A DNA stretch of 64,000 nt from Alcanivorax profundi (GCF_003597125.1 NZ_QYYA01000002.1:310001-374000); one strand, 5' to 3'. Positions 8,319 to 19,564 are shown, numbered from the stretch's first letter. The notes: generated by a model from the letters alone, not told the origin. A program made the numbers and translations.

Positions 8319-9688
8319 GCCTCTCCTTGTGCACGTTCGGCATTCATGGCGCGCTGCTGTGGCATCAACGACAGGGAGCGTGCCGGTTTGGTCGCCATAT
8401 AACGCAGCGCCGCAATGTAGGACACGAGTAAAAACAGGTACAGCAAGACATAACCAAACAGAGTACCCGCCACCGTCGCACTACTGTGATCCGCCACCAC
8501 ATCTGCCGTGCGTAACAACCCGTCCACAACCCAGGGTTGGCGGCCGATTTCGGTCACGTACCACCCGGCCAGTACTGCGACCCAACCGGAGAACGTCATG
8601 ACTGACAGTATGCGCAGCAATACACCTTGCCCCTCACGGCTCTCTTTACCCCGAACCCACAATTGCCAGGCAGACCATAGCCCGACCAACACCATCAACA
8701 CCCCGACACCCACCATCACCCGGAAAGCCCAGAACACCGGAGCGACCGGCGGATGCTCGCCTTCGAATTCGTTGAGCCCGCGAATCTCGCCATCCCACTC
8801 ATGCGTCAGGATCAGGCTGGCAAGACCCGGCACCTTGATTGCCATATGGGTGGTGCGAGCCTCCTCGTCCGGAAATCCGAACAGGGTCAGCGGTGCATGC
8901 CGTTCGGTTTCCCACACCCCTTCCATCGCCGCAATTTTGGCGGGCTGATGCTCAAGGGTATTGAGCCCGTGAAGGTCACCTATCCAGACCTGTAAGGGCG
9001 CCAACAACGCCGCCATCACCGCCCCGGTACGCATGACTTTCCAGGTGGCAGGACCATCCACACCGCGCCTGGCACGCCAGGCGCTGATCCCCATGATCAG
9101 GAACGCAGCAGTCAACAGCGAGGCATTGAACATATGCGCAAACCGATACGGAAATGACGGATTGAAAATTACCGCCCACCAGCTCTCCACATGGAAAATG
9201 CCATCTTCCAGTCGGTAACCTGCCGGGGTTTGCATCCAGGAATTCAGGCTGAGAATCCAGAATGCCGAGAAAGAGGTACCCACCGCCACCAGAGCAGTCG
9301 CCATCAAGTGCATACGATTGGAAACGCGATCCTTGCCGAACAGCATGATTCCCAGAAATGAGGCTTCCAGGAAAAAGGCAGTCAGCACTTCATAGCCGAG
9401 TAATGGCCCGGCAATATTGCCCGCCCTTTCCATGAAACCAGGCCAGTTAGTGCCAAACTGAAAGCTCATGGTTATCCCGGAAACCACCCCCAGCGCAAAG
9501 CTGAGCGCAAAGATTTTTACCCAGAAAAAGTAGGCGTACTCCCATGCCTTGTCTCCGGAAAAGGTATATCGCAACCGGAAATAGAAAAGCACCCAGCACA
9601 AACCTATCGTGATGGTGGGAAACAGGATGTGGAAGCTGATATTGGCTGCAAACTGCAGCCGGGCGAGCAGAAACGGATCGAATTCCAC
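8315..9688 (-). CDS. cydA: cytochrome bd-type quinol oxidase subunit I (CydA/CioA)
   Basis: A 457-residue haem-bearing subunit of a bd-type oxidase. From the GTG at 9688 the protein begins with VEFDPFLLARLQFAANISFHILFP, where His20 matches the haem b595 ligand. LGYEVLTAFFLEASFLG carries the conserved glutamates, FPYRFAHMFNAS carries a second haem His, and GWYVTEIGRQPW is the CydA signature. The quinol-binding loop looks short, as in cyanide-insensitive oxidases. The GTG was chosen because GGAGGT lies 6 nt upstream and because longer starts have no homologous N-terminus. It is the first gene of cydAB and is divergent from a periplasmic binding protein gene. A 15-bp palindrome lies in the shared gap. 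Confidence 0.93.
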   Translation of the reverse strand: MEFDPFLLARLQFAANISFHILFPTITIGLCWVLFYFRLRYTFSGDKAWEYAYFFWVKIFALSFALGVVSGITMSFQFGTNWPGFMERAGNIAGPLLGYEVLTAFFLEASFLGIMLFGKDRVSNRMHLMATALVAVGTSFSAFWILSLNSWMQTPAGYRLEDGIFHVESWWAVIFNPSFPYRFAHMFNASLLTAAFLIMGISAWRARRGVDGPATWKVMRTGAVMAALLAPLQVWIGDLHGLNTLEHQPAKIAAMEGVWETERHAPLTLFGFPDEEARTTHMAIKVPGLASLILTHEWDGEIRGLNEFEGEHPPVAPVFWAFRVMVGVGVLMVLVGLWSAWQLWVRGKESREGQGVLLRILSVMTFSGWVAVLAGWYVTEIGRQPWVVDGLLRTADVVADHSSATVAGTLFGYVLLYLFLLVSYIAALRYMATKPARSLSLMPQQRAMNAERAQGEA

Positions 9689-9771
9689 CGGAGCACCTCC
9701 CTCAAGAATGCCAGCGATAACGACAGCGCTGTCCCACCGTAGCACACCGACATGAACGGTAAATGAGACAA

Positions 9772-9786
9772 ATTGCCCGCGGCAAT
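9772..9786. promoter_or_regulatory. 15-bp palindrome upstream of cydAB
   Basis: ATTGCC and GGCAAT flank a 3-nt centre about 85 nt upstream of the cydA GTG, in the gap shared with the divergent binding-protein gene. It does not match the Anr/FNR box. It could be an operator, but no regulator can be assigned. Confidence 0.35.
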
Positions 9787-9973
9787 CTGTGCCGCCGTGA
9801 ACAGGGCGACAAGACCAAACGGTCGTTAACACTTTGTATACACCCGCAACAATTCATTGCTCTGCTCACAACAAGGATTGCACAGCAACAGGCCCGTGTA
9901 GCCAACAAAATGCACTGACTGGAAAGGGGTGCCTGTCTTGGGTGCCCGCCATACCCTTCTCGGAGAGCACACC

Positions 9974-10987
9974 ATGAAAACAACAACCGGATTGGCAGCC
10001 CTGGCCGCTGTCGCCCTGTTAAGCCTCAGCAGTAATGCCATGGCGTTAACCAAGCGCACCTTCTGCGTGTTCGACATCATTGGCGCCAATGGCGACACCT
10101 ACAACATCATGCGCGACTACAAGACCGCCGCGGTGCAATGGGGTGTGGATGTAGAACTGAAACCCTACACCGATGAAAAGATCGCCTCGGAAGATTTAAA
10201 AGCCGGCCAGTGCGACGCCGCGGTTCTCACCGGCATCCGGGGTCGTCAATTCAACAGCTACACCGGCAGCATGGATTCCATCGGTGCCATTCCCAGCTAC
10301 GACGCCATGAAAACCGTGATTGCCGTCATCGCCAGCGGCAACGCCAGCGTCAATCAGCACCTGGTATCCGGCCCCTACGAAGTGGGTGGCGTGGTCCCGT
10401 TGGGTGCCGCCTTCCTGTTCCTGAAAGACAAAACCATTGATACCGTCGAAGAACTGGCTGGCAAGTCCATCGCCGTTCTCGAGTACGACAGCGCCCAGGC
10501 CAGCATGGCCTCCCGCGTGGGCATGTCTCCGGTCATGTCCGACATCACCAACTTTTCTACCCGGTTTAACAACGGCTCTGTCGATATCTGCTTCGCCCCG
10601 GTGATGGGGTATTCCGCCCTGGAACTGTACAAGGGCATGGCGCCGGATGGTGGCATCCTTGATTATGTGCTCGGCCAGCTAAGTGCCCAGGTGATCCTGA
10701 AGAAAGACAAGTTCCCCGCGGGTTTCGGCGAACAGTCCCGCGCCTTCATGTTCAGCCAGTTCGACCGCGCCATGAAACTGATCGATAACGCCAGCGGCGA
10801 AATCGACGACAAATGGTGGATCCGCATTCCCAATGCCGACAAGCTGCGTTACGACGAAATGATGCGTGAAGCACGCATTGAGCTGACCCGGCAAGGCGTC
10901 TACAACAAGGACATGATGTCCCTGTTGCTGAAAGTCCGCTGCAAGCAGGAACCCTCCCGCGCCGAGTGTGTAAACCCGGTGGAATAA
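9974..10987 (+). CDS. periplasmic solute-binding-like protein
   Basis: A 337-residue secreted protein. An N-terminal signal peptide (MKTTTGLAALAAVALL... ending NAMA) precedes a mature domain with the look of a two-lobed periplasmic binding protein: TVEELAGKSIAVLEYDSA resembles the hinge region of TRAP/ABC receptors for organic solutes. Cysteines at the N- and C-terminal ends of the mature chain may form disulfides. No permease genes flank it, so it is an orphan receptor or has another role. The ATG at 9974 was chosen because it begins the signal peptide. It resembles putative solute-binding proteins common in marine gammaproteobacteria; the ligand is unknown. Confidence 0.7.
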   Translation: MKTTTGLAALAAVALLSLSSNAMALTKRTFCVFDIIGANGDTYNIMRDYKTAAVQWGVDVELKPYTDEKIASEDLKAGQCDAAVLTGIRGRQFNSYTGSMDSIGAIPSYDAMKTVIAVIASGNASVNQHLVSGPYEVGGVVPLGAAFLFLKDKTIDTVEELAGKSIAVLEYDSAQASMASRVGMSPVMSDITNFSTRFNNGSVDICFAPVMGYSALELYKGMAPDGGILDYVLGQLSAQVILKKDKFPAGFGEQSRAFMFSQFDRAMKLIDNASGEIDDKWWIRIPNADKLRYDEMMREARIELTRQGVYNKDMMSLLLKVRCKQEPSRAECVNPVE

Positions 10988-11041
10988 CAAGCCCATTGCT
11001 GGCGCGAGCCCGTCAACGGACAGCGCCAGCATATCGCCTCT

Positions 11042-11066
11042 GTGGGAGCGGTCGTTCGACCGCGAT
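11042..11066. repeat. REP-like hairpin of the GTGGGAGCGG type
   Basis: GTGGGAGCGGTCG, a TT loop, then CGACCGCGATG form a 7-bp perfect stem with a conserved GTGGGAGC lead. This resembles REP elements that are common in Pseudomonas and relatives. It sits in the gap between the binding-protein gene and selO. Confidence 0.6.
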
Positions 11067-11164
11067 GTCTTCTCCGCCGCCAGGCGGAGAGGAACTCCCC
11101 CTCTCTTCCCCCACCGCCACTCTGTTACCCTGTAGGCATCGGATTCATTACCCCCCGGATGCCC

Positions 11165-12616
11165 ATGTCAGCCACGTTTGGATTTCGTTTCGATAACCGC
11201 TACGCACAACTGCCCAAGCCGCTGTTTTCGCTGTGCCCTCCGCAGCCGGTCAGTCAGCCGGAAATGGTGTTGTTCAATGCCGCTCTGGCGGAGCAAATGG
11301 GATTGGAGACAGACGCCCTGCGCACCCGTCCTGACCTGTTCAGCGGCAACACCCTGATTGCCGGTAGTGAGCCATTGGCCCAGGCCTATGCCGGTCATCA
11401 GTTCGGCAACCTGACCATGCTGGGGGATGGTCGCGCGATCCTGTTGGGAGAACACCTGGATGCCACCGGCAACCGGATGGATGTTCAACTCAAGGGCGCT
11501 GGGCGCACCCCCTTTTCCCGTGGCGGGGATGGCAGGGCAGCGCTGGGGCCGATGCTGCGCGAATACCTGATCAGCGAATCCATGCATGCCCTCGGCGTGC
11601 CCACCTCCCGCAGTCTGGCAGTGGTAGGCAGTGGCGATCCGGTGTACCGGGAAGAGGCCTTGCCCGGCGCCATCCTGACTCGCATCGCTGCCTCCCATCT
11701 GCGCGTCGGCACCTTCCAGTACGCAGCCGCCCAGCAAGACGCAGCATTGATGGATACCCTGATTCAATACACTCTCGCCCGGCACTACCCGGATCAACAG
11801 AACAGCGACAACCCCGCCCTGGCGCTGCTGGATGCAGTGATTGAGCGTCAGGCCTCACTGATCGTCCAGTGGATGCGGGTGGGCTTTATCCACGGTGTGA
11901 TGAACACCGACAACGTGACGCTGAGCGGTGAGACCATTGATTACGGCCCCTGCGCCTTTATGGATGCCTACGATCCAGACACCGTGTTCAGTTCCATTGA
12001 CCATCAAGGTCGCTATGCCTACGGCAACCAACCCACCATTACCCAATGGAACCTGGGCCGTTTTGCCGAAACCCTGCTGACCCGTATCAACGACAACGTG
12101 GACAAGGCCATCGAGATCGCCACGGATCGCATCAAGGGCTATAGCACCCTGTACGATCAGAAATGGCTGGCCATGATGCGCCGTAAACTGGGCCTGTTCG
12201 GCGAGGACGTCATGGATGCCACCTTGATTCAGGATCTGCTCGACTGGATGCAGGCCAACCGAGCCGACTTTACCAATACCTTCCATGCTCTGATCGGCGG
12301 CGAGGTGCCCGACAGCGACCTGTGCCAGCAACCCGCATTTCTTGATTGGCACACGCGCTGGCAGGCGAGACTGGCGCGCAACAGCAAACCGCGCGAGTCG
12401 TCCTGGTGTCTGATGCGCAACAGCAATCCTGCGGTCATTCCGCGCAATCATCTTGTCGAGCAAGCCCTGACTGCCGCGACAGAACAGCACGATTTGGCCC
12501 CCGCCAAGGCACTGCTGGCGGTGCTGGGCCAGCCCTATGGTGACGACGCACCCGAGCAGTACCGCCGCCCACCGGAACCACAAGAGCGCGTGTGCCAGAC
12601 GTTCTGCGGCACCTGA
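11165..12616 (+). CDS. selO: protein adenylyltransferase SelO (YdiU)
   Basis: A 483-residue pseudokinase-fold enzyme that transfers AMP from ATP to Ser/Thr/Tyr of target proteins, linked to redox stress. Conserved blocks run through the protein: YAGHQFG, QLKGAGRTPFSRGGDGRA (nucleotide loop), REYLISESMHALGVPTSRSL, and HGVMNTDNVTLSGETIDYGPCAFMD, the Asn/Asp metal site. The C-terminus CQTFCGT carries the redox cysteine typical of SelO. The ATG at 11165 (or 11159, six nt earlier) fits the family N-terminus; the reading frame extends further upstream into the REP-like repeat, which is unlikely to be translated. It stands alone. Confidence 0.92.
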   Translation: MSATFGFRFDNRYAQLPKPLFSLCPPQPVSQPEMVLFNAALAEQMGLETDALRTRPDLFSGNTLIAGSEPLAQAYAGHQFGNLTMLGDGRAILLGEHLDATGNRMDVQLKGAGRTPFSRGGDGRAALGPMLREYLISESMHALGVPTSRSLAVVGSGDPVYREEALPGAILTRIAASHLRVGTFQYAAAQQDAALMDTLIQYTLARHYPDQQNSDNPALALLDAVIERQASLIVQWMRVGFIHGVMNTDNVTLSGETIDYGPCAFMDAYDPDTVFSSIDHQGRYAYGNQPTITQWNLGRFAETLLTRINDNVDKAIEIATDRIKGYSTLYDQKWLAMMRRKLGLFGEDVMDATLIQDLLDWMQANRADFTNTFHALIGGEVPDSDLCQQPAFLDWHTRWQARLARNSKPRESSWCLMRNSNPAVIPRNHLVEQALTAATEQHDLAPAKALLAVLGQPYGDDAPEQYRRPPEPQERVCQTFCGT

Positions 12617-12865
12617 ACACCGCGGCGCAATCATCGTTGTTCACTGCAAGTTCATCGAACACACAAGGCCGTGGGAGTGAAGACAGCTTAGCTCTGTGAG
12701 TTCAGTGCTCCCTGTGGTGAAAACGCTTTTGATCCAGGCCCGCAATCGCGCCGCCACCGAGCGCAGCCCAGGAACGCCCGCAGGGCGGCCCGAAGGGTGA
12801 GACCGACGCTCCTGCGGCAAGCCGGGAGGAGCCAATCGGGCTTTACCTCAAATCTGCAATGCACC
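12617..12865. other. gap with no gene between selO and the TonB receptor gene
   Basis: About 250 bp with no credible coding frame before the terminator of the TonB-receptor gene. It is GC-rich toward its right end and holds one copy (12802-12817) of a short repeat that recurs at 60586-60601. No promoter is needed here because both flanking genes end at this gap. Confidence 0.5.
12802..12817 (-). repeat. copy of a short dispersed repeat
   Basis: Read on the minus strand, CCGCAGGAGCGTCGGT differs at one base from the copy in the hairpin at 60569-60602. Its core GCAGGAGCGTCG also occurs at 55286-55297 on the plus strand. It is a probable REP-family element. Confidence 0.5.
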
Positions 12866-12902
12866 AAAAAAAACGCCTCCACGAAAAGTCCGGGGAGGCG
12901 TT
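12866..12902 (-). terminator. Rho-independent terminator of the TonB receptor gene
   Basis: On the minus strand a 9-bp stem (AACGCCTCC with GGAGGCGTT) is followed directly by a run of eight T, 23 nt after the receptor stop codon. Confidence 0.88.
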
Positions 12903-12924
12903 ACAGTCTAACTTTGCGGGTCCG

Positions 12925-15012
12925 TCAGAACTGGTAGGCCACCGTCGCCTTGATGTTGCGACCCGGTTCGAAATCCTGCAGATAGAGGCTGCCAAATACC
13001 GGGTGGAACGTTTCCCCGGTACGGGAGGATTGCGAGGCGTAGAATTCGTCAAACAGGTTGTCCACCCCTGCCGTGATGGTCAGCCCTTCCACCTGACGGG
13101 GCAGCCACATCACCGACACGTTATGCACGGTGTAGCCTTCCTTGGAGCGATCCACACCCGCGCCATCAAGATCCACGGCATTATGCAGGTCGTTCACGTT
13201 CACCATGTCCCAATGCAGATTTAGATCCAGCGGGGCAATAAAGTAATCCACTTCCACACTGATGCTGTCGCCCTGCTCGCGATCGATACGGGCACCATCC
13301 AGCGCAGCGTACTGATCAAACGCATCCAGATCGCTGTTGGCATTGGCATAGGTCAGCAGCACATTCAGGTTGCCTTGCTCAAACCCGACGTAACTCTCAT
13401 AACCCTCGATGTGCATGTCGCCCACGTTATCCTTGCCAGCGGCGGTGTTGTCATAGATGTAGTTATCGATGTTGGTACGGAACACGGTGACCCCGGCGCT
13501 GAAGCGATCAACCCCCAAGTCTCCGCTGGCAAAATCCGCCGCCAGCTCGTGGTTGTTGCCGCTCTCGGCCTTGATATCCGGGTTGGGAGTATCGAACAGG
13601 CCCGCACCGACAAACACCTCGCCAATTTCCGGCCCCTTGAACAATTGGGTGGTGCTGGCCCGCAGCTTGAGGGAATCCATCACCTGATAGTCCACCGCAA
13701 ACGCCCCGGTCACATCATCGTAGGTGTCATCCACCACCACGGAGTCGATCTTGTATTGGTTGTAGCGCACCCCCGGGGTCACCACCACGCGCTCGCCCAG
13801 ATGCACACGGTCTTCAACAAAGACGGCATTGGACTGGGCATCTTCAGATGACTCATCAACGGTGCCATTCACATACTGCGCCTGGTAGCGGGTGTCATAG
13901 CGAATCACCTCCGCACCGTACACCAGCTCCTGTTTGATCCCGGCATCCAGCCAGGTCCGCGCCAGCAGGTTCAGGCCGGTGTTCTCGGCCTGGCCATACA
14001 CTTCCCCGGCGGTGGCCGCAATAAACGGCAGAGTGGATTGGGTAAGCCCGGTTTCATCCCGCTCCAGTTCGCTGTCGTTGTAGAACAGCGTGGACTCGAG
14101 GGTGGTATTACCCAGCGTCGCGTCATAGTTCAGCGTCCAGGTATCGCGGGTAAATTCGGTGGGATACGTCAGCGGAGCATTGATGCCATTGGCAATGGCG
14201 ATATCTGTCGCCAACCCCATGTCTGGCCGGTAGCTGTAATCCCCTTCGTCCTTGTAGCTTTCAAAGCCCAGGGTCAACCGCTGACGGGACGTAAGATCCC
14301 AGCCCAGCTTCACCAGCGCATTGTTGAGCTCGCCTTCCAGGCCTTTCACTTCGCCATCGGTACCCGGCATTTCATTGCCGTTGGCATCTTCGATAACGCC
14401 GCCACCGACCTCGAAATTATCCCGGTCCAGATAGTTGTAGTACGCCAGATAATCCGCGCTGTCACCCAACGTTCCAAAGCCGGTCAGAGAGGCGCTTTCG
14501 TAGGCATTGGTGGAATAGGTGCCCTTGCCCAGCACACCAAAACTGTCCCCCGGCATTAGCAGGTCACGAGCTGACTTGGTGCGAAACTTCACCACGCCCC
14601 CCAGCCCACCGTTGATCACGGAATTATTACCCACCTGGATATCCACCGATTCGAGAATGTCGGCGTTGATCTGCAGGTTACCCATGTGGTGGTACATGTA
14701 GGTATTCTGGTTGGCGCCATCGATACTGATGCGCAGGTCCTTGTCATCCATACTGCGGATGGTGATGCGCTGGTTGAGCGAATGCGCGCCGCCCACATCC
14801 ACCCCGGGCACGGTGCGTAGCAGGTCACTGATGTGGTCTGCCTGACGGGTCGTCATGGCCTGTTCATCCATGTGCACCGAGCTGGCCGTCACTTCGGTAG
14901 CCCACACCGAGACCTTCTCCAGCTCATTGGCCTCGTTTGCGGCCTCCTCGGCCATGGCGGGCGCAGCCACCATCACGGAGCTGCCCAGCAGCCCCCACAT
15001 CACCTTACGCAT
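12925..15012 (-). CDS. TonB-dependent outer-membrane receptor, probably for an iron complex
   Basis: A 695-residue outer-membrane receptor. From the ATG at 15012 it has a signal peptide ending in APAMA, a plug domain (ISDLLRTVPGVDVGG, INGGLGGVVKFRTKS), and a long series of beta-strand segments. It ends in Phe (ATVAYQF), as outer-membrane barrels do. GVDNLFDEFY near the C-terminus is the usual TonB-receptor box. A GGGGT ribosome-binding site lies 6 nt before the ATG; the frame is open upstream without support. It is divergent from an AraC/PchR-like activator, an arrangement typical of siderophore uptake. The ligand is not readable; a siderophore or haem is inferred. Confidence 0.85.
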   Translation of the reverse strand: MRKVMWGLLGSSVMVAAPAMAEEAANEANELEKVSVWATEVTASSVHMDEQAMTTRQADHISDLLRTVPGVDVGGAHSLNQRITIRSMDDKDLRISIDGANQNTYMYHHMGNLQINADILESVDIQVGNNSVINGGLGGVVKFRTKSARDLLMPGDSFGVLGKGTYSTNAYESASLTGFGTLGDSADYLAYYNYLDRDNFEVGGGVIEDANGNEMPGTDGEVKGLEGELNNALVKLGWDLTSRQRLTLGFESYKDEGDYSYRPDMGLATDIAIANGINAPLTYPTEFTRDTWTLNYDATLGNTTLESTLFYNDSELERDETGLTQSTLPFIAATAGEVYGQAENTGLNLLARTWLDAGIKQELVYGAEVIRYDTRYQAQYVNGTVDESSEDAQSNAVFVEDRVHLGERVVVTPGVRYNQYKIDSVVVDDTYDDVTGAFAVDYQVMDSLKLRASTTQLFKGPEIGEVFVGAGLFDTPNPDIKAESGNNHELAADFASGDLGVDRFSAGVTVFRTNIDNYIYDNTAAGKDNVGDMHIEGYESYVGFEQGNLNVLLTYANANSDLDAFDQYAALDGARIDREQGDSISVEVDYFIAPLDLNLHWDMVNVNDLHNAVDLDGAGVDRSKEGYTVHNVSVMWLPRQVEGLTITAGVDNLFDEFYASQSSRTGETFHPVFGSLYLQDFEPGRNIKATVAYQF

Positions 15013-15127
15013 AAAAACCCCGATACTTATGACAATTTGGACAGCAGCAAGCCACAGCAATCGCTGCAAATGAGAGTTGTTATTATTTATGATAGCCACT
15101 ACAGCATAATGCGGCGCCGCTAACTGC

Positions 15128-15144
15128 TTTGCGGAAACCGCAAA
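15128..15144. promoter_or_regulatory. 17-bp palindrome in the TonB receptor/AraC divergent promoter
   Basis: TTTGCGG, AAA, CCGCAAA form a perfect palindrome 31 nt before the AraC-type gene and about 116 nt before the receptor gene. A related half-site (TATGCGAAATC) follows just downstream. It is a good candidate operator for the neighbouring AraC-type protein. Confidence 0.55.
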
Positions 15145-15174
15145 CCGTTATGCGAAATCATCAGGGATCCAGCC

Positions 15175-16113
15175 ATGAGCGGAATCAGTCAGGAACAGCT
15201 CGCCTCGCTCTCACGCCAGGCCGGCGTAGAGCAACGACACGTTGGCGACACCGCGCAAGGCGATGGGCAGGTACTGGAGGGGGATTTCGTCCTCAAACGT
15301 CACCATTCCGGCATTCTGGTGCATGCGTCCGATGCCGTGGAGCGACAAGATACCCAGGTCAGCTTTGAACTGCCGGCGGGACTCTCGGCAACGCTGTTGC
15401 TGGAGGGTGAGCTGGCGTTCCGGGTCGATCAGACCCACTACCACCTTGAGGCCAGCTCGTTGAGCGGCTTTGCCCTGGTCTGCGACCAGCCCCGGGAATT
15501 GCAGCGCGAACTTCGCCAGGGGCGCCGCCTGCGCAAGGTCAATGTGTCGGTGCCCAAGGCCTGGCTCTACCAGTACTGCGGCGATGACGAACACGCGTGC
15601 CGCTGCATCGACCAGCTGTTTGCCACCCATCAGGCATCCTGCTTCAGTGAATGGCCTGTCTCTTCTGACCTGACCGCGCTGGCGGAACAAATCTTCCGCC
15701 CCTCACCCTACACCTCATTCATGCAGAATCTGCATGTGGAAAGCCGTGCACTGGAAATTCTGGATGCCGCCCTGGCGCAATTACTGAAGGACACACAGGC
15801 CCCTTCAGGCCCTCGCAAAGTCGAACGGGCACGGGATTTTATCGAGGCCGAATTACAGACACTGGACAGCCTGGAGCAGGTCGCCAGTCATGTCGGCATG
15901 AGTGTGAGTTCACTGCAGCGCCAGTTCCGCCAGCACTATCAACTGACGCCTGCGGCCTACATTCGCCAGCGCCGTCTGGAGAGAGCCCGGGACCTGTTGC
16001 GCCAACAGCAGCTCTCCATTGGCGAGGCGGCCTACCTGGCAGGTTATCGCCACCCCTCCAATTTCATCACTGCCTACAAGCGGGCGTTTGGCACCACCCC
16101 CGGTGAGCTATGA
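15175..16113 (+). CDS. AraC-family regulator (PchR-like)
   Basis: A 312-residue transcription factor. The N-terminal two thirds resemble the ligand-sensing part of PchR-type regulators, and residues about 215-312 form the double helix-turn-helix (SLEQVASHVGMSVSSLQRQFRQHY and GEAAYLAGYRHPSNFITAYKRAFGTTPGEL). PchR-type proteins bind siderophores and activate the matching TonB receptor gene; here the receptor gene is divergent, 162 nt away. AGGGA lies 8 nt before the ATG. It is convergent with the glutathione transferase gene, with 13 nt between stops. Confidence 0.87.
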   Translation: MSGISQEQLASLSRQAGVEQRHVGDTAQGDGQVLEGDFVLKRHHSGILVHASDAVERQDTQVSFELPAGLSATLLLEGELAFRVDQTHYHLEASSLSGFALVCDQPRELQRELRQGRRLRKVNVSVPKAWLYQYCGDDEHACRCIDQLFATHQASCFSEWPVSSDLTALAEQIFRPSPYTSFMQNLHVESRALEILDAALAQLLKDTQAPSGPRKVERARDFIEAELQTLDSLEQVASHVGMSVSSLQRQFRQHYQLTPAAYIRQRRLERARDLLRQQQLSIGEAAYLAGYRHPSNFITAYKRAFGTTPGEL

Positions 16114-16126
16114 AAACGCCGGGGCA

Positions 16127-16993
16127 CTAGCCTTGCAACTTGTCCACGGTCTTCAACTCGAAATCGCTGGCATCGTGCCGTTCCAGCAACTGGCTTGATG
16201 GCTCGCCCCAGGCACGATTGACCATGCGCCCGCGTTTCACCGCCGGGCGTTCTGCGATCTGGTGGGTCCAGCGCAGTACGTTGGTGTAGGTGTGGGCTTC
16301 GATAAATTCCGCCGCCTCGTACACCTTGTTGGTGACCAGCGCACCATACCAGGGCCACACCGCCATATCGGCAATGGTGTATTCACTCCCGGCCAGGTAG
16401 GCGTTGTCGGCCAGGCGCCGGTCCAGCACATCCAGCTGACGTTTGATTTCCATGGTGTAACGGTCAATGGGGTACTGGTACTTCTCCGGCGCATAGGCAT
16501 AGAAATGGCCAAAGCCGCCGCCCAGCATCGGGGCACTTCCCATCTGCCAGAACAGCCAGTTGAGGGTTTCGGTACGGACCGCAGGATCCGATGGCAGAAA
16601 CTCGCCAAAGCGCTCCGCCAAGTACAACAGAATACTGCCGGACTCGAACACCCGGCGTGGCGGGGTCACGCTGTGATCCATCAGCGCCGGGATCTTGGAG
16701 TTGGGGTTCACGTCCACAAAACCGCTGCCGAACTGATCACCATTCTGGATATTGATCAACCAGGCATCGTATTCCGCCTCGCGATGGCCTTTCTCCAGCA
16801 GCTCCTCCAGCATCACCGTCACTTTCACCCCGTTGGGGGTCGCCAGCGAATACAGTTGCAGGGGATGCTTGCCCACCGGCAGGTCCTTGTCGTGGGTGGA
16901 ACCGGCAATGGGGCGATTGATACTGGCGAAGGCGCCACCGTTTTCCTTGTCCCATTTCCAGACCCGTGGCGGGGTATAGGTATCGTCAGACAT
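16127..16993 (-). CDS. yghU: glutathione S-transferase, YghU family (disulfide-bond oxidoreductase)
   Basis: A 288-residue cytosolic enzyme with the YghU N-terminal extension (TPPRVWKWDKENGGAFASINRP) in front of the thioredoxin-fold domain. PNSKIPAL and FESGSILLYLAE are the glutathione-binding elements. The C-terminal helical domain has MLGGGFGHFYAYAPEK and AGSEYTIADMAVWPW, both YghU hallmarks. YghU binds two glutathiones and reduces disulfides. The ATG at 16993 has GGAG 6 nt upstream. Function as a disulfide reductase is inferred from family. Confidence 0.9.
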   Translation of the reverse strand: MSDDTYTPPRVWKWDKENGGAFASINRPIAGSTHDKDLPVGKHPLQLYSLATPNGVKVTVMLEELLEKGHREAEYDAWLINIQNGDQFGSGFVDVNPNSKIPALMDHSVTPPRRVFESGSILLYLAERFGEFLPSDPAVRTETLNWLFWQMGSAPMLGGGFGHFYAYAPEKYQYPIDRYTMEIKRQLDVLDRRLADNAYLAGSEYTIADMAVWPWYGALVTNKVYEAAEFIEAHTYTNVLRWTHQIAERPAVKRGRMVNRAWGEPSSQLLERHDASDFELKTVDKLQG

Positions 16994-17087
16994 GTTGGCT
17001 CCGCATAAACGTTAATGGCTTCACTATGGGCAGGCGCCCGTAGTGGAACAAGGGAAATAATCCGATCTGTTCCTTCAGCTCAGTGGA

Positions 17088-18937
<1,850 letters not shown>

Positions 18938-19060
18938 GATAGCTCCGGGAATGACTGGGAGCCTCACTATACGACAGCGTTTTTCACCACCCCAGTGGAC
19001 TTCCGTCGCAGGTCGGAAAGCGCGCCTGATACGTCGTTTTCCGCCGGGAAACGGCTCCGT

Positions 19061-19564
19061 TTAAGGGCAACGCAGCCGGTTAAGCGTGGCCGCCGAACCT
19101 TTCAGGGAAAAGTCCGACACGTACAGCACCTCGCCCGCCTTGTTCAGGTAAACCACATCCAGCTCCCTGCCCTGCTTGAGCGCGCGAACCACCGGAGACG
19201 AAAGCGGCACCGCACTGGCAAAGATCAGCAGATTGTTGTCGGCATCGTAGCTGCCATGACGTGCGCCAAGATCACCAAAGTGCACCCCGTCCACCCGGAA
19301 CTCACGTAACAACTCGCCCTGCTCGAACTGTGCCGGCAGCGTGGTGGCGGGACCGCTGGCGGTCACAAAACGACGGTGGGCCAACACATACACCGGCTGC
19401 CCGGTGTCCTGTTTGCACAACATGCCCACCGCGAATTTGGCTGCACCATCCTGCCCACCATGGGCTCCGGCGTAGGGGTGGCCATGATAGGTCGCCATGG
19501 TCCAGTCGGCATGGGCCGACAGGCTGAAAAATGCCAGACAGAAAAACAGCAGGCCGCGTGTCAT
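19061..19564 (-). CDS. secreted protein of unknown function
   Basis: A 167-residue protein with a clear signal peptide (TRGLLFFCLAFFSLSAHA) and a mature part containing two cysteines (MLCKQ near the middle, RLRCP at the very end) that could pair. No recognisable domain. The motif YHGHPYAGAHGG near the start of the mature chain is notable for glycine and histidine. A GGGGGA lies 4-5 nt before the ATG at 19564. It is probably periplasmic; function unknown. Confidence 0.6.
   Translation of the reverse strand: MTRGLLFFCLAFFSLSAHADWTMATYHGHPYAGAHGGQDGAAKFAVGMLCKQDTGQPVYVLAHRRFVTASGPATTLPAQFEQGELLREFRVDGVHFGDLGARHGSYDADNNLLIFASAVPLSSPVVRALKQGRELDVVYLNKAGEVLYVSDFSLKGSAATLNRLRCP

Noticed and set aside
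15072-15108. Fur box in the TonB receptor promoter
   Set aside because: There is an AT-rich stretch (GTTATTATTTATGATA), but it does not align well with three consecutive Fur hexamers, so it was not reported as a feature.
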